Shown here piece after piece: positions 1 to 5,873 of a stretch of DNA of 8,537 bases (the first letter of the stretch is position 1; every line of letters starts with the position of its first letter). The DNA lies in assembly GCA_021807965.1 (NCBI GenBank), contig JAKBCI010000054.1:1-8537 (forward strand), written 5' to 3'. The translations under genes were made by a program, and so were the position numbers. The notes beneath the pieces were generated by a model. The model was not told the DNA's origin. It did no database searches and saw only the letters and a list, made by a program, of their open reading frames with translations. This DNA comes from Actinomycetes bacterium. GTDB taxonomy: Bacteria; Actinomycetota; Acidimicrobiia; Acidimicrobiales; RAAP-2.

Positions 1-1476
1 CTTCGCTCGACGTACGATGTTCTCGATCATTGCGCCCGAGGCGAAGTCTTTAAAGTACAAGACTTCCTTGTCGCCTCCCTGGTAGGTGACCTCGAGGAAC
101 CGGTTGTCGTCGTCGATGCGGTACATCGCCGACACCGTCTCCTCGATCATGGCCCGAATCGCTTTGTCGCGATCACCACCGCCCAAGGACACGACCTCGG
201 ACGTGTCGATGGGTAGCGAGGAAACGATGTAGCGCTGAAAGATCTGGGCGGCTGCCTCGGCGTCGGGTCGCTCGATCTTGATCTTGACGTCGAGGCGGCC
301 GGGTCGAAGGATGGCTGGGTCGATGAGATCCTCGCGGTTGGTCGCGCCGATCACAATCACGTCGCGCAACGACTCGACGCCGTCAATCTCGGCGAGCAGT
401 TGGGGCACGATGGTGGACTCCATGTCCGAACTAATACCGGTGCCACGGGTGCGAAACAGCGAGTCCATCTCGTCAAAGAACACGATGACGGGAACCCCTT
501 CGTCGGCTTTCTCCCGGGCGCGTTGGAACACGAGGCGAATCTGGCGTTCGGTCTCACCGACGTACTTGTTTAAGAGCTCGGGCCCCTTGATGTTGAGGAA
601 ATAGGACCGGACGTTACGGTTGCCGCGAAGCTCACCCACCTTGGCCGATAGGGAGTTGGCCACGGCCTTGGCGATGAGTGTCTTGCCGCAGCCCGGAGGG
701 CCGTAGAGCAAGATGCCCTTGGGTGCGGGTAGGTCGTAATCCGCGAACAACGCGCGGTGCAAATACGGCAGCTCGACGGCGTCGGTGATCTGCTCGATCT
801 GTGAGTCCAGGCCACCCACGTCGGCGTAGGTGATGTCGGGCACCTCTTCGAGTACGAGCTCCTCGGCCTCTTGGCGAACGAGCTTTTCAACGAGCAGGTT
901 AGAACGATGATCGAGCAGGAGCGCATCCCCACTGCGCAGGCGAACGTCGCTTAACGCGTCGGCGAGCTCCACGACGCGCTCTTCATCGGCGTGACCATAG
1001 ATCAGTACGCGGCGCTCATCGAGGACCTCCTTGACGGTCACCACCTCGCCCTGACCGTCGGCGGTACGCACACCGATGACCGTGAATGACTCATTGAGCA
1101 CTACTTCGTCACCGCGGGCCACCTGATTGGGATCGATGGCGGGGTGCAGAGCCACTCGCATCTTTCGTCCGGAGGCGAAGATGTCCACGGAGCCGTCGTC
1201 GTTGAAGTCGACGAAAGTGCCGTAGACGGCTGGCGGTTGCGTCAGCTTGTCCACTTCGTCACGCAGGGCCGTGATCTGGTCGCGCGTCTGCTGAATCGTG
1301 ATGCTCAACTTTTCATTGCTCGAACGTGCCTGCGCCAGCTGACCGCGCGCTTCAAGGAGCTGTTCCTCGAGCTGTTCGATTCGCCGACTCGCGTACTCGG
1401 GCACGTGTGGCAATGCGTTCGACGGCGCCGGCGGATCGCGCCGGTCGCGGGGTTCGATGGGTTCCATCGGGGACAT
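1..1476 (-). CDS. arc: Proteasome-associated AAA+ ATPase ARC/Mpa, C-terminus beyond window
   Basis: This ring ATPase of the bacterial proteasome captures pupylated proteins, unfolds them and threads them into the 20S core in the cytoplasm. I translated 492 codons from the ATG at 1474-1476; the frame is still open at base 1. A coiled coil spans about residues 28-78 (the Pup-binding region in the family), and OB-type interdomain segments about 82-210. The AAA+ module follows: Walker A GPPGCGKT at 259-266, pore loop KYVG at 304-307, Walker [10 protein letters not shown] at 330-338, and the arginine-finger region RPGRLD at 391-396. Family members are about 590-610 residues, so roughly 100 C-terminal residues, including the 20S-docking tail, lie outside. 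A second in-frame ATG at 1465-1467 is possible, but the first sits 6 bases behind a -10-like hexamer. In actinobacteria dop, pup and prcBA usually lie downstream, which here would be left of the window. Mycobacteria call the gene mpa. Family assignment is very secure. Confidence 0.97.
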   Translation of the reverse strand, partial: MSPMEPIEPRDRRDPPAPSNALPHVPEYASRRIEQLEEQLLEARGQLAQARSSNEKLSITIQQTRDQITALRDEVDKLTQPPAVYGTFVDFNDDGSVDIFASGRKMRVALHPAIDPNQVARGDEVVLNESFTVIGVRTADGQGEVVTVKEVLDERRVLIYGHADEERVVELADALSDVRLRSGDALLLDHRSNLLVEKLVRQEAEELVLEEVPDITYADVGGLDSQIEQITDAVELPYLHRALFADYDLPAPKGILLYGPPGCGKTLIAKAVANSLSAKVGELRGNRNVRSYFLNIKGPELLNKYVGETERQIRLVFQRAREKADEGVPVIVFFDEMDSLFRTRGTGISSDMESTIVPQLLAEIDGVESLRDVIVIGATNREDLIDPAILRPGRLDVKIKIERPDAEAAAQIFQRYIVSSLPIDTSEVVSLGGGDRDKAIRAMIEETVSAMYRIDDDNRFLEVTYQGGDKEVLYFKDFASGAMIENIVRRAK

Positions 1477-1482
1477 ACCGCC

Positions 1483-1509
1483 ACCCTAGACTTCAATCGC
1501 CACCGGCAA
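1483..1509 (-). promoter_or_regulatory. Putative leaderless promoter of arc
   Basis: On the minus strand, TAGGGT (1488 down to 1483) fits the actinobacterial -10 pattern TANNNT and lies exactly 6 bases before the ATG at 1476. Transcription would then begin at or next to the start codon. A weak TTGCCG -35-like element (1509 to 1504) sits 15 bases upstream, a short spacer. No separate ribosome-binding site is visible. The assignment rests on position and consensus only. Confidence 0.4.
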
Positions 1510-1536
1510 TGGGTCGGACCGTCGTGGCCGTGCCGC

Positions 1537-1569
1537 TAGCATGACGTGACTGGACCAGCCCCGGGAGGA
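1537..1569 (+). promoter_or_regulatory. Putative -10 and Shine-Dalgarno of the ferredoxin gene
   Basis: TAGCAT at 1537-1542 matches TANNNT and would give a leader of roughly 28 bases. GGGAGGA at 1563-1569 is a strong Shine-Dalgarno sequence 7 bases before the ATG at 1577. The ferredoxin thus appears to have a conventional leader, unlike the other promoter-proximal genes here. I found no convincing -35. The 100-base gap 1477-1576 also carries the divergent arc promoter and nothing else I can identify. Confidence 0.45.
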
Positions 1570-1576
1570 CGCAGGA

Positions 1577-1813
1577 ATGAAGGTGTGGATCGACCAGGAT
1601 TTGTGCACCGGCGACGGACTGTGCGAAGAGATCTGTCCGGCCGTGTTCACGCTGCTTGACGACGGCTTGGCCTACGTGAAAGAGGGCGATAACGTGAAGA
1701 GTTCGCCCGGAGGCGCAGCGGGAGTCGCAGTGGTGCCGGTAGACCTAGAGGACGCCGTCGTCGAAGCCTCTGAAGAGTGTCCTGGCGAGTGCATTTTCAT
1801 TGAACAGGGTTAG
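1577..1813 (+). CDS. Small CxxD-type ferredoxin (3Fe-4S or 4Fe-4S)
   Basis: This 78-residue acidic, soluble electron carrier binds one iron-sulfur cluster. The N-terminal motif places C10, D13, C16 and C20-P21 in the order CxxDxxCxxxCP, and the C-terminal motif ECPGEC gives C68-P69 and C72. By family knowledge C10, C16 and C68 bind iron. Asp at position 13 instead of Cys is typical of single-cluster 3Fe-4S ferredoxins, or 4Fe-4S ones with an Asp ligand as in Pyrococcus furiosus. C20 and C72 are then extra and might form a disulfide or restore a ligand. A loop of about 15 residues (38-52, Gly/Ala/Val rich) separates the halves. The start is fixed by GGGAGGA 7 bases upstream. The gene is divergent from arc, and its last 17 bases overlap the trmI 3' end on the opposite strand. 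From memory, similar ferredoxins occur near arc in Streptomyces. The redox partner is unknown. Confidence 0.93.
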   Translation: MKVWIDQDLCTGDGLCEEICPAVFTLLDDGLAYVKEGDNVKSSPGGAAGVAVVPVDLEDAVVEASEECPGECIFIEQG

Positions 1814-2588
1814 GCGTCTCGCCACGCACGAGGAGTCGGGCGGACGTGAGAAAACCGGTGTGGGCCACCATGCGATGGTCTGGGCGAACGGAACGCCCAT
1901 CAATGTGCCACGTGCGACGCAGGATCTCGACCGTTTCGGCGAGTCCGAACGGATAGCGATTCAGGGTTTCGCGCAGCAGCTGGGTCTGATTGATCGTCGG
2001 TAGATACGCGAGCAGGATTCCGCCGGGGCGCAGCGCACGCGCGGCGTGTTCAACAACCGCCCACGGTTCGGGCATGTCGAGCAGGACGCGGTCAAAGTCG
2101 CTGCCCTCGATACCGAGTGTGACGTCACGAATGTGAACGTCGTAGGGCAGGTCGGGTCCCAATAAGCCGTGCACGTTCGTTTGCGCGTGCTGCGCGAAGT
2201 CCTCGCGAATTTCGTAGGCCGTCACGGCCGCACCGGCGCGCAAAAGCGTCATGGAAAGCGCGCCCGATCCGACACCGGCTTCGAGGACCTTTAGACCGGG
2301 AGAGATGTCGGCCTGGATGAGAATGGCTCCCAGGTCCTTCGGGTAGATCACCTGCGCCCCGCGCGGCATTTTTAGCACTACGTCGGCCAGGGTCGGACGC
2401 AGTACCAAGAAGTTGCGCTCGGTATTGCTCGGGATTAAGGAACCCTCGACCGCACCGATGACATCGTTATGCTGCACGATGCCCGCGTGGGTGTGAAAGG
2501 CGGCGTCGGGGCGAAGCGTTACCAGGTAACGGCGATCCTTCGCGTCTATCAGCATTACGCGCTCGCCCGCGCCGAGCGAGGCGTTCAC
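1797..2588 (-). CDS. trmI: tRNA (adenine58-N1)-methyltransferase TrmI
   Basis: This enzyme transfers a methyl group from S-adenosylmethionine to N1 of A58 in the T-loop of tRNAs, stabilising the fold; characterised relatives are homotetramers. I place the start at the GTG 2586-2588, giving 263 residues beginning MNASLGAGERVML, which matches the N-terminal beta domain of the family. The frame stays open upstream to 2828, but that part is low-complexity Arg/Gly sequence lying over two other small genes. SAM motif I is EAGVGSGA at 103-110, the acidic ribose-binding residue is E126, and the motif IV-like LDMPEPW spans 170-176. A C-terminal HTGFL block lies at 243-247. Rv2118c of M. tuberculosis is about 280 residues, so this copy is slightly short. 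The GTG overlaps the TGA of the 53-residue gene (GTGA) and has no Shine-Dalgarno, so translation probably depends on coupling. Proximity to the proteasome ATPase gene also occurs in mycobacteria. Confidence 0.95.
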   Translation of the reverse strand: MNASLGAGERVMLIDAKDRRYLVTLRPDAAFHTHAGIVQHNDVIGAVEGSLIPSNTERNFLVLRPTLADVVLKMPRGAQVIYPKDLGAILIQADISPGLKVLEAGVGSGALSMTLLRAGAAVTAYEIREDFAQHAQTNVHGLLGPDLPYDVHIRDVTLGIEGSDFDRVLLDMPEPWAVVEHAARALRPGGILLAYLPTINQTQLLRETLNRYPFGLAETVEILRRTWHIDGRSVRPDHRMVAHTGFLTSARLLVRGETPNPVQ

Positions 2589-2746
2589 ACTGAACGGCGC
2601 GTGGCCCGACGGCCAGCGGCGCGAGCGGCTCCGTCGAGCAACCGCACGATGACCAGGCCCCCGGCGACGGCCCCCCACTTGCGCGAGCGCTGGGCGATGG
2701 CGCGGCTCCCGGTGACCATCGCCGCCAACTGCAGTAGGCGGCGCAT
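2585..2746 (-). CDS. 53-residue basic protein with one hydrophobic segment
   Basis: I do not recognise this gene. The frame runs from ATG 2744-2746 to TGA 2585-2587 and encodes 53 residues starting MRRLLQLAAMV. A mildly hydrophobic, Gly/Ala/Val/Leu-rich stretch covers about residues 24-38, flanked by many arginines, so it could be a small membrane-associated or peripheral basic protein. The case for it is architectural. Its ATG shares one base with the TGA of the 64-residue gene upstream (TGATG), and its TGA overlaps the trmI GTG (GTGA). It therefore fills precisely an otherwise empty gap of about 160 bases in an operon. No Shine-Dalgarno precedes it, so reinitiation after the upstream stop is likely. 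The alternative is that it is a chance frame in GC-rich DNA or an untranslated spacer. Conservation of the peptide would decide. Confidence 0.55.
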   Translation of the reverse strand: MRRLLQLAAMVTGSRAIAQRSRKWGAVAGGLVIVRLLDGAARAAGRRATRRSV

Positions 2747-2940
2747 CAGCGTCTACCGCGCCGAGGTCGTGGACGCGAGCGACGTCCCCGCAAAAAGCCC
2801 CAGACGTAGCCGACCAGGAGGCCACCAACGCCAGCCACTGCGGCGTCAGCCGGGTTGTCCGAGCGAATGACCAGGGAACCCACGGGCACGACCTTGCGCA
2901 CGGAGCGTTCGAGCTCCCGTCGGGTTTCCGTGGCGCTCAC
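2746..2940 (-). CDS. 64-residue hypothetical protein, Gly-rich hydrophobic segment and Arg tail
   Basis: This short protein begins at GTG 2938-2940, overlapping by four bases (GTGA) the stop of the membrane-protein gene upstream. GAAGGG at 2947-2952 is a good Shine-Dalgarno 6 bases before the start. The N-terminus (residues 1-15, MSATETRRELERSVR) is a charged helix weakly reminiscent of the start of DUF3618 proteins, which often accompany holin-family membrane proteins in actinobacteria. Residues 32-50 form a Gly/Val/Leu-rich candidate transmembrane helix, and the last 14 residues are almost all Arg, Pro and Gly. A role as a small membrane partner of the preceding gene product is an inference. 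Function unknown. Confidence 0.7.
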   Translation of the reverse strand: MSATETRRELERSVRKVVPVGSLVIRSDNPADAAVAGVGGLLVGYVWGFLRGRRSRPRPRRGRR

Positions 2941-3290
2941 GAACGGCCCTTCAGACGGCGGCGCACTGACGAGTCACTGACAATTCGCCAGGCCGTCAGC
3001 GCGAGAACGCCGATCGCCACAACCGCCACGATCAGGTACGGCAGCCACGACAAGGATCCGTCGAGTGCTCGGAACGTCTGGAGAAATCGCAGAAGTCCGG
3101 TGAGTAGCATGAGCGCACCGAAACCGACGAAGACGCTCCCGAGCGCGCCGAAGGCCGCGTAGCGGGCAACGTCCTTCAGGGGCTGGATCGTTTCCTCTTT
3201 GAGGTAGCGAATTACGAGTCCCTTGACCTCGTCGATGTCGCGTCGAAGTGACGCGCCTCGCACGACGTTGCGCCACGACGGAAGCCTCAC
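2937..3290 (-). CDS. Two-helix membrane protein, holin-family-like
   Basis: The protein has 117 residues. A basic N-terminus (1-20) and an amphipathic helix (about 20-42, ending YLKEETIQPLKD) precede two clear transmembrane segments, about 45-69 and 82-105. A short basic tail ends RRRLKGRS. This architecture is that of the actinobacterial proteins annotated as phage holin family (Phage_holin_3_6/YqjE-like). Despite the name these are chromosomal membrane proteins of unknown role, and nothing around it is phage-derived. The start is a GTG at 3288-3290, 9 bases after the thioesterase stop, with only a weak AGG upstream. Its TGA overlaps the GTG of the next gene. Membrane location is well supported; the family name comes from recognition by eye and the molecular function is unknown. 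Confidence 0.82.
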   Translation of the reverse strand: MRLPSWRNVVRGASLRRDIDEVKGLVIRYLKEETIQPLKDVARYAAFGALGSVFVGFGALMLLTGLLRFLQTFRALDGSLSWLPYLIVAVVAIGVLALTAWRIVSDSSVRRRLKGRS

Positions 3291-3299
3291 GGGTCCAGC

Positions 3300-3692
3300 C
3301 TACTCAGTTCGATCTCGTACGAGGTAGGTAGAACTGGCGCGCGCCACGCCGCCGCCGCCGTCGTCGATCTGGGCCTCGACGAACGTGACATTCTGGCCCG
3401 ACCTGACCACCGTCGCGCGACAGGTCAACGTCGCGCCGGGTCGCACGGCACGGAGAAACGAGATCTTCATCTCGGCGTTGGCCACCCACACCCGACGGTC
3501 GCCGGCGGCGAGCACGGCTGCGGCTCCCATGGCCGAGTCGGCGATCGCGGCGAGAAAACCGCCCTGGACCGTACCCGCCGGATTGAGAAAGCGCTCGTCT
3601 ACGCGCGTGCGCCATAGCGTGACACCGGGCTCGTCGCCGTCGACACGGCTCAGTCCCAGCGTAAGGTCACACGCCGGAGGGATCTGCAGCAC
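3300..3692 (-). CDS. PaaI-type hotdog-fold thioesterase
   Basis: This 130-residue single-domain hotdog protein probably hydrolyses an acyl-CoA or aromatic acyl-CoA thioester; the natural substrate cannot be read from sequence. The signature lies at residues 37-56: N37-P38-A39-G40, then V42-Q43-G44-G45, then D52 within a long helix. In the PaaI group the usual motif is HGG, and here His is replaced by Gln, a variant I have seen in PaaI-like proteins. The later strands (ANAEMKISFLR near 71-81, VTFVEAQI near 102-109) match the usual pattern, and the length is normal for the family. The start is GTG 3690-3692, with TAACCT 6 bases upstream and no Shine-Dalgarno. It is the first gene of the minus-strand operon that leads through three membrane or small proteins to trmI. 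Active enzymes usually assemble as dimers or tetramers. Confidence 0.88.
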   Translation of the reverse strand: MLQIPPACDLTLGLSRVDGDEPGVTLWRTRVDERFLNPAGTVQGGFLAAIADSAMGAAAVLAAGDRRVWVANAEMKISFLRAVRPGATLTCRATVVRSGQNVTFVEAQIDDGGGGVARASSTYLVRDRTE

Positions 3693-3698
3693 TGCGCC

Positions 3699-3704
3699 AG
3701 GTTA
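3699..3704 (-). promoter_or_regulatory. Putative leaderless -10 of the thioesterase-trmI operon
   Basis: TAACCT on the minus strand (3704 to 3699) matches TANNNT and lies 6 bases before the GTG start at 3692. No Shine-Dalgarno is present, consistent with a leaderless message starting at GTG. I found no clear -35. It shares the 52-base gap 3693-3744 with the divergent transketolase promoter. Confidence 0.4.
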
Positions 3705-3731
3705 CTGGCGGGCTCGGGTGGAAAAGTTAAC

Positions 3732-3737
3732 TACGCT
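3732..3737 (+). promoter_or_regulatory. Putative leaderless -10 of the transketolase gene
   Basis: TACGCT matches TANNNT and lies 7 bases before the ATG at 3745. The intervening bases are pyrimidine-rich (tccaacc), with no possible ribosome-binding site, which argues for a leaderless transcript. No -35 consensus is evident. Confidence 0.4.
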
Positions 3738-3744
3738 TCCAACC

Positions 3745-5736
3745 ATGGCTGACCTACTGTTTCGTGGCGCGACCGAGTTGGAGGGGCGGGTCATCCGCGA
3801 AGTCATGGCCCTGGCCATGGACGGCCCGGCGAAGGCAAATTCTGGTCACAGCGGTACCGCAATGGCCCTCGCCCCGCTCGGCGTCACATTGTTCTCTCGG
3901 CTCATGCGGCACGATCCCACCGACGCGCAATGGATTGATCGTGATCGATTCATTTTGAGTTGTGGTCACGCGTCGATGCTCCAGTACGCACTCGCCCACT
4001 GCTTCGGCTACGACCTCGGCGCCGATGATCTTCGAGCTTTTCGTCAGCCGCATTCACGCACCCCTGGCCACCCCGAACGCGGCGTCGCGCCCACCGTCGA
4101 CGTGACGACCGGACCCCTGGGCCAAGGCGTCGCGAACGGCGTCGGCATGGCGATCGCCGAGCGGATCCTTCGTCACGACTACGGCGATGATCTCGTCGAT
4201 CACCGTACCTGGGTCATCGCGGGCGACGGGTGCCTCGAAGAAGGGATCAGCCACGAGGCGGCATCGTTGGCCGGTGCGCTGGGACTCGAACGACTAACGA
4301 TCTTCTACGATGATAATCACATCACGATCGACGGCCCAACGGAGCTCGCCTTGCGCGACGACACGCCGGCTCGCTTCCGTGCTTACGGCTGGCAGGTGAT
4401 CGAGGTTGGTGAATCCGCCAACGACCTGGACGTCCTCGAGCGTGCCGGACGCGAGGCGATGGCGGAACAAACCAAGCCGACGCTCGTGATCGTGCGCTCG
4501 CACATTGGCTACCCCGCCGTGGCGATGATGGATCGGCGCGAAGCGCATGGTTCGCCGTTCTCGGCCGCCGTGATCACCGAAACGAAGGCCCTTCTTGGAC
4601 TGCGCGACGAGCCGTTCGCGCTCGACTCGGAGTTGCCGCCTTCGATGATCGACGCGCTCGCGCCGCGCCGCGGTGAACGCACGCGCTGGGAGGCTGCGAT
4701 GGTGGCCGCGGGAGAGCGGGGTGCTCGCCTGCGCGAGCAGTTCGACACTCGCGGCGCACTGCTCGCCGACGTCCCGGTGACCTACTACGAGGCGGGAAGT
4801 TCGGTCGCTACCCGCAAAGCGCTGCAGCGCGCCATGGACGCGTGGGCGTCGCACACGTCGGGCCTGACGGCGGGATCGGCCGATCTCACCGACAACACCG
4901 GGGTGGTGCTCGCGGGACCTTCCCAGGGGGTCGCCCACCCCGAGGGCCGTCAGATCCACTTCGGCGTCCGCGAATTCGCGATGGGCGCGATCCTGGTCGG
5001 TCAGGCCGCCCACGGCGCGATGCGGCCCGTCGGCTCAACGTTCTTCGTCTTTAGCGACTACGAACGCCCCGCGATCCGCTTAGCGGCGCTGAGCCGCGTG
5101 GGCACCTTGTTCGTCTTCACGCACGATTCCGTCGGCGTAGGCGAAGATGGTCCCACGCACCAACCCGTCGAGCACCTGATGGCCCTGCGCGCGATGCCGC
5201 ACCTGCACGTCGTTCGCCCGTCCGACGCGAACGAAACGCTCGACTTGGTGGAGGCGTACTTGCGTGATCCCGATCCGCCGGCGACCGCGCTGATCCTCTC
5301 TCGCCAAGACGTCGCGGTGATGGGCGAACCCGATCGTCGCGCGTCTCGCGCGGGTGCGGCGCGAGGCGCCTACGTGATTCGCGAGGACGTCGATGCCCGC
5401 TGCACCCTGGTGGGTACCGGGTCCGAGGTTGCGGTCTGCCTAGAGGCCCACGACCGACTGTCGGCACTCGGGATTGCGACCCGCGTCGTCGCCATGCCTT
5501 GCTGGAGGTGTTTTGACGAGCAGACCCTCGACTATCGCGACGCGGTGTTACGCCGGACGATACCGTCTATCGCGGTGGAAGCGGGCGCCACGCTAGGGTG
5601 GACGCGCTACGTGGACCAGGCCGTCGGGATCGACTCGTTTGGTCTGTCCGCTCCGGGATCCTACGTGATGGACTACTTCAACATTGGGGCCACGAGCGTC
5701 GTAGAACTCGTTACCGACATCGTGGCGCAAGGCTAA
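3745..5736 (+). CDS. tkt: Transketolase
   Basis: This thiamine-diphosphate enzyme transfers two-carbon ketol units between sugar phosphates in the non-oxidative pentose phosphate pathway. The frame is open back to 3385, but the extra 120 codons lie antisense to the thioesterase and carry no transketolase sequence. ATG 3745 gives 663 residues, normal for the family. Landmarks: the substrate loop with H35 (SGHSG, where the usual form is SGHPG), H75 in the LSCGHAS block, GPLGQG 123-128, the ThDP/metal motif from GDG 160-162 to DDN 189-191, FGVREF 406-411 with catalytic Glu410, and HDSVGVGEDGPTHQP 460-474. A C-terminal domain ends in the normal place. The Pro-to-Ser change at residue 36 is unusual, but all catalytic residues I can name are present. 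The gene stands alone, divergent from the thioesterase and followed by fbiC in the same direction after 137 bases. Whether a second transketolase exists elsewhere in the genome is unknown. Confidence 0.97.
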   Translation: MADLLFRGATELEGRVIREVMALAMDGPAKANSGHSGTAMALAPLGVTLFSRLMRHDPTDAQWIDRDRFILSCGHASMLQYALAHCFGYDLGADDLRAFRQPHSRTPGHPERGVAPTVDVTTGPLGQGVANGVGMAIAERILRHDYGDDLVDHRTWVIAGDGCLEEGISHEAASLAGALGLERLTIFYDDNHITIDGPTELALRDDTPARFRAYGWQVIEVGESANDLDVLERAGREAMAEQTKPTLVIVRSHIGYPAVAMMDRREAHGSPFSAAVITETKALLGLRDEPFALDSELPPSMIDALAPRRGERTRWEAAMVAAGERGARLREQFDTRGALLADVPVTYYEAGSSVATRKALQRAMDAWASHTSGLTAGSADLTDNTGVVLAGPSQGVAHPEGRQIHFGVREFAMGAILVGQAAHGAMRPVGSTFFVFSDYERPAIRLAALSRVGTLFVFTHDSVGVGEDGPTHQPVEHLMALRAMPHLHVVRPSDANETLDLVEAYLRDPDPPATALILSRQDVAVMGEPDRRASRAGAARGAYVIREDVDARCTLVGTGSEVAVCLEAHDRLSALGIATRVVAMPCWRCFDEQTLDYRDAVLRRTIPSIAVEAGATLGWTRYVDQAVGIDSFGLSAPGSYVMDYFNIGATSVVELVTDIVAQG

Positions 5737-5747
5737 GGTCGCCGGAG

Positions 5748-5766
5748 CGCCACCGACTACGTGGCG
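5748..5766. other. Short inverted repeat after transketolase
   Basis: CGCCAC and GTGGCG form a perfect 6-base stem around a 7-base loop, 12 bases after the transketolase stop. No T-run follows, so it is not a standard intrinsic terminator; it may slow polymerase or protect the 3' end, or be chance in GC-rich DNA. The rest of the 137-base gap shows only the fbiC -10-like element. Confidence 0.25.
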
Positions 5767-5861
5767 AACTCGACGCAGTCCCCGTCGTACGGTCATGCGT
5801 TGGGTGCTTAACCGCTCCGTTCGGCAGTCGCCGTATGGAATCGTGCGCGCACCCGCACCTG

Positions 5862-5867
5862 TAGGAT
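5862..5867 (+). promoter_or_regulatory. Putative leaderless -10 of fbiC (or its Shine-Dalgarno)
   Basis: TAGGAT matches TANNNT and lies 6 bases before the ATG at 5874, the same spacing as for arc and the thioesterase. The embedded AGGA (5863-5866) could instead act as a Shine-Dalgarno 7 bases from the ATG. The two readings need different transcript starts. The TAG inside the hexamer (5862-5864) is also an in-frame stop, which prevents a more upstream fbiC start. Confidence 0.4.
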
Positions 5868-5873
5868 GCTGCC

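Noticed and set aside
1144..1539. Plus-strand frame of 131 codons opposite arc
   Set aside because: Complement of the arc coiled-coil and OB region; it has no recognisable domain and runs into the ferredoxin promoter region.
2589..2828. 80-codon N-terminal extension of trmI
   Set aside because: The sequence is Arg/Gly/Ala-rich low complexity, overlies the 53- and 64-residue genes, and family N-termini start near the GTG at 2588.
2937..3290. Prophage remnant suggested by the holin-like protein
   Set aside because: No other phage gene is present, the gene is embedded in a housekeeping operon, and this family is commonly chromosomal in actinobacteria.
3385..3744. 120-codon N-terminal extension of the transketolase frame
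   Set aside because: It lies antisense to the thioesterase gene and shows no transketolase similarity; ATG 3745 gives the normal family N-terminus and length.
4294..5013. Minus-strand frame of 239 codons
   Set aside because: It is wholly antisense to the conserved transketolase core; long antisense frames are expected in GC-rich coding DNA. No recognisable domain.
5748..5766. Intrinsic terminator for transketolase
   Set aside because: The 6-base stem is real but there is no T-run after it; kept only as a low-confidence inverted repeat.
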